NCBI GenBank assembly: GCA_964392085.1
Contig: CAYMOV010000071.1
Coordinates: forward strand, 1-13,131
Length of the DNA stretch: 13,131 bases
Source: CAYMOV01 sp964392085
GTDB taxonomy: Bacteria; Oederibacteriota; Muellerivitia; Muellerivitales; Muellerivitaceae
Reading direction: 5' to 3'
The translations under genes were made by a program, and so were the position numbers. Each line of letters starts with the position of its first letter. Position 1 is the stretch's first letter. This document shows, piece by piece, positions 12,976 to 13,131 of this stretch. The notes beneath the pieces are model-generated. The model was given only the letters and a program-made list of their open reading frames with translations. It was not told the DNA's origin and ran no database searches.

Positions 12976-12997
12976 CCGCCCAAAAAACCATTAAAAT
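12969..12997 (+). promoter_or_regulatory. Possible promoter overlapping the TGTCA half-sites
   Basis: CTGTCA (12969-12974) and TAAAAT (12992-12997) have a 17-base spacer. The -10 is the same TAAAAT as in the miaB promoter. It would read towards the window end, into the hairpin region at 13043-13106. Confidence 0.33.
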
Positions 12998-13042
12998 GCC
13001 CTGCATTGAGGCTGTCGCAGTTGGGCGTGAACTATACAGATA

Positions 13043-13106
13043 CCGTCTTGGGGTACATAGGGGCGAGCCCCTATGAGGACGGCGTACTGCGGGTCCGCAC
13101 AACGCC
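13043..13106 (+). other. Strong tandem hairpins at the window end
   Basis: CCGTCTT (13043-13049) pairs with AGGACGG (13076-13082) with one G-T pair, and CATAGGGG (13056-13063) pairs perfectly with CCCCTATG (13068-13075) around CGAG, leaving a 6-base bulge. A second hairpin follows: GGCGT (13081-13085) with ACGCC (13102-13106), and TGCG (13088-13091) with CGCA (13096-13099). The two share two bases, so they partly compete. This may be the start of a structured RNA or leader cut off by the window, or a palindromic repeat. An open frame from ATG 13073 runs off the end, but is too short to judge. Confidence 0.4.
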
Positions 13107-13131
13107 CTCGCCATCCACACTTTTGGGATCC

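Noticed and set aside
12821..13120. Minus-strand 99-residue frame containing CHSER
   Set aside because: That peptide is the usual translation of the GATTCC..GGAATGAC intergenic repeat, and the rest matches no protein I know.
1..13131. CRISPR arrays, tRNA or rRNA genes, insertion sequences and prophage genes
   Set aside because: I found no regularly spaced direct repeats of suitable length, no tRNA cloverleaf and no transposase or phage motif on either strand.

Overview
This is a high-GC bacterial chromosomal segment with every recognisable gene on the plus strand. GTG and TTG starts are common (GTG for the cyclase, the first TPR gene and the zinc-ribbon gene; TTG for miaB and mutS). The content is mostly housekeeping: chromosome segregation (scpA end, scpB), rRNA pseudouridylation (RsuA/RluB family), tRNA methylthiolation (miaB) and mismatch repair (mutS). 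Between these sit a membrane class III adenylate cyclase, a cytoplasmic TPR protein, a small zinc-ribbon membrane protein, an exported TPR-SPOR protein and a Thr/Pro-rich lipoprotein. No phage, transposase, CRISPR, tRNA or rRNA gene is visible. The lineage cannot be fixed from the sequence. The scpA-scpB-rluB cluster and the miaB...mutS order are widespread. The Thr/Pro-rich linkers of the exported proteins and the repeat-filled gaps suggest a poorly sampled, Gram-negative-type lineage (lipobox lipoprotein, SPOR protein); this is inference.

Layout: scpA C-terminus (1-130); a repeat-filled gap; scpB (344-1060); a GC-rich palindromic gap; an rluB-like gene (1229-2029); cyclase (2108-3769); TPR protein (3959-5239); zinc-ribbon membrane protein (5335-5742); a gap with an inverted repeat and a good sigma70-like promoter; miaB (6014-7444) overlapping the TPR-SPOR gene (7441-8706) by ATGA; a repeat gap; mutS (8809-11427); a 344-bp gap with two repeats and a second good promoter; lipoprotein (11772-12593) closed by a strong intrinsic terminator (12637-12670); then about 460 bp without a convincing gene but with several promoter-like and hairpin-forming segments.

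The most notable feature is between the genes. Nearly every gap holds a different low-complexity, often inverted, short repeat: GATGAACA/TGTTCATC units, CCACGGGGG units, GGATTAGG/GAATTAGG units, TTAGCCGCTGG units, CCCTCxCCCC units and a GATTCC...GGAATGAC unit. At least three families occur twice in this 13-kb window. The tail (12709-13131) could encode one or two small structured RNAs, but palindromic repeats explain much of it equally well. I see no convincing new multi-gene system; the candidates for novelty are the repeat landscape, the tail region, the cysteine-rich MiaB variant and the coupling of a SPOR-domain gene to miaB.
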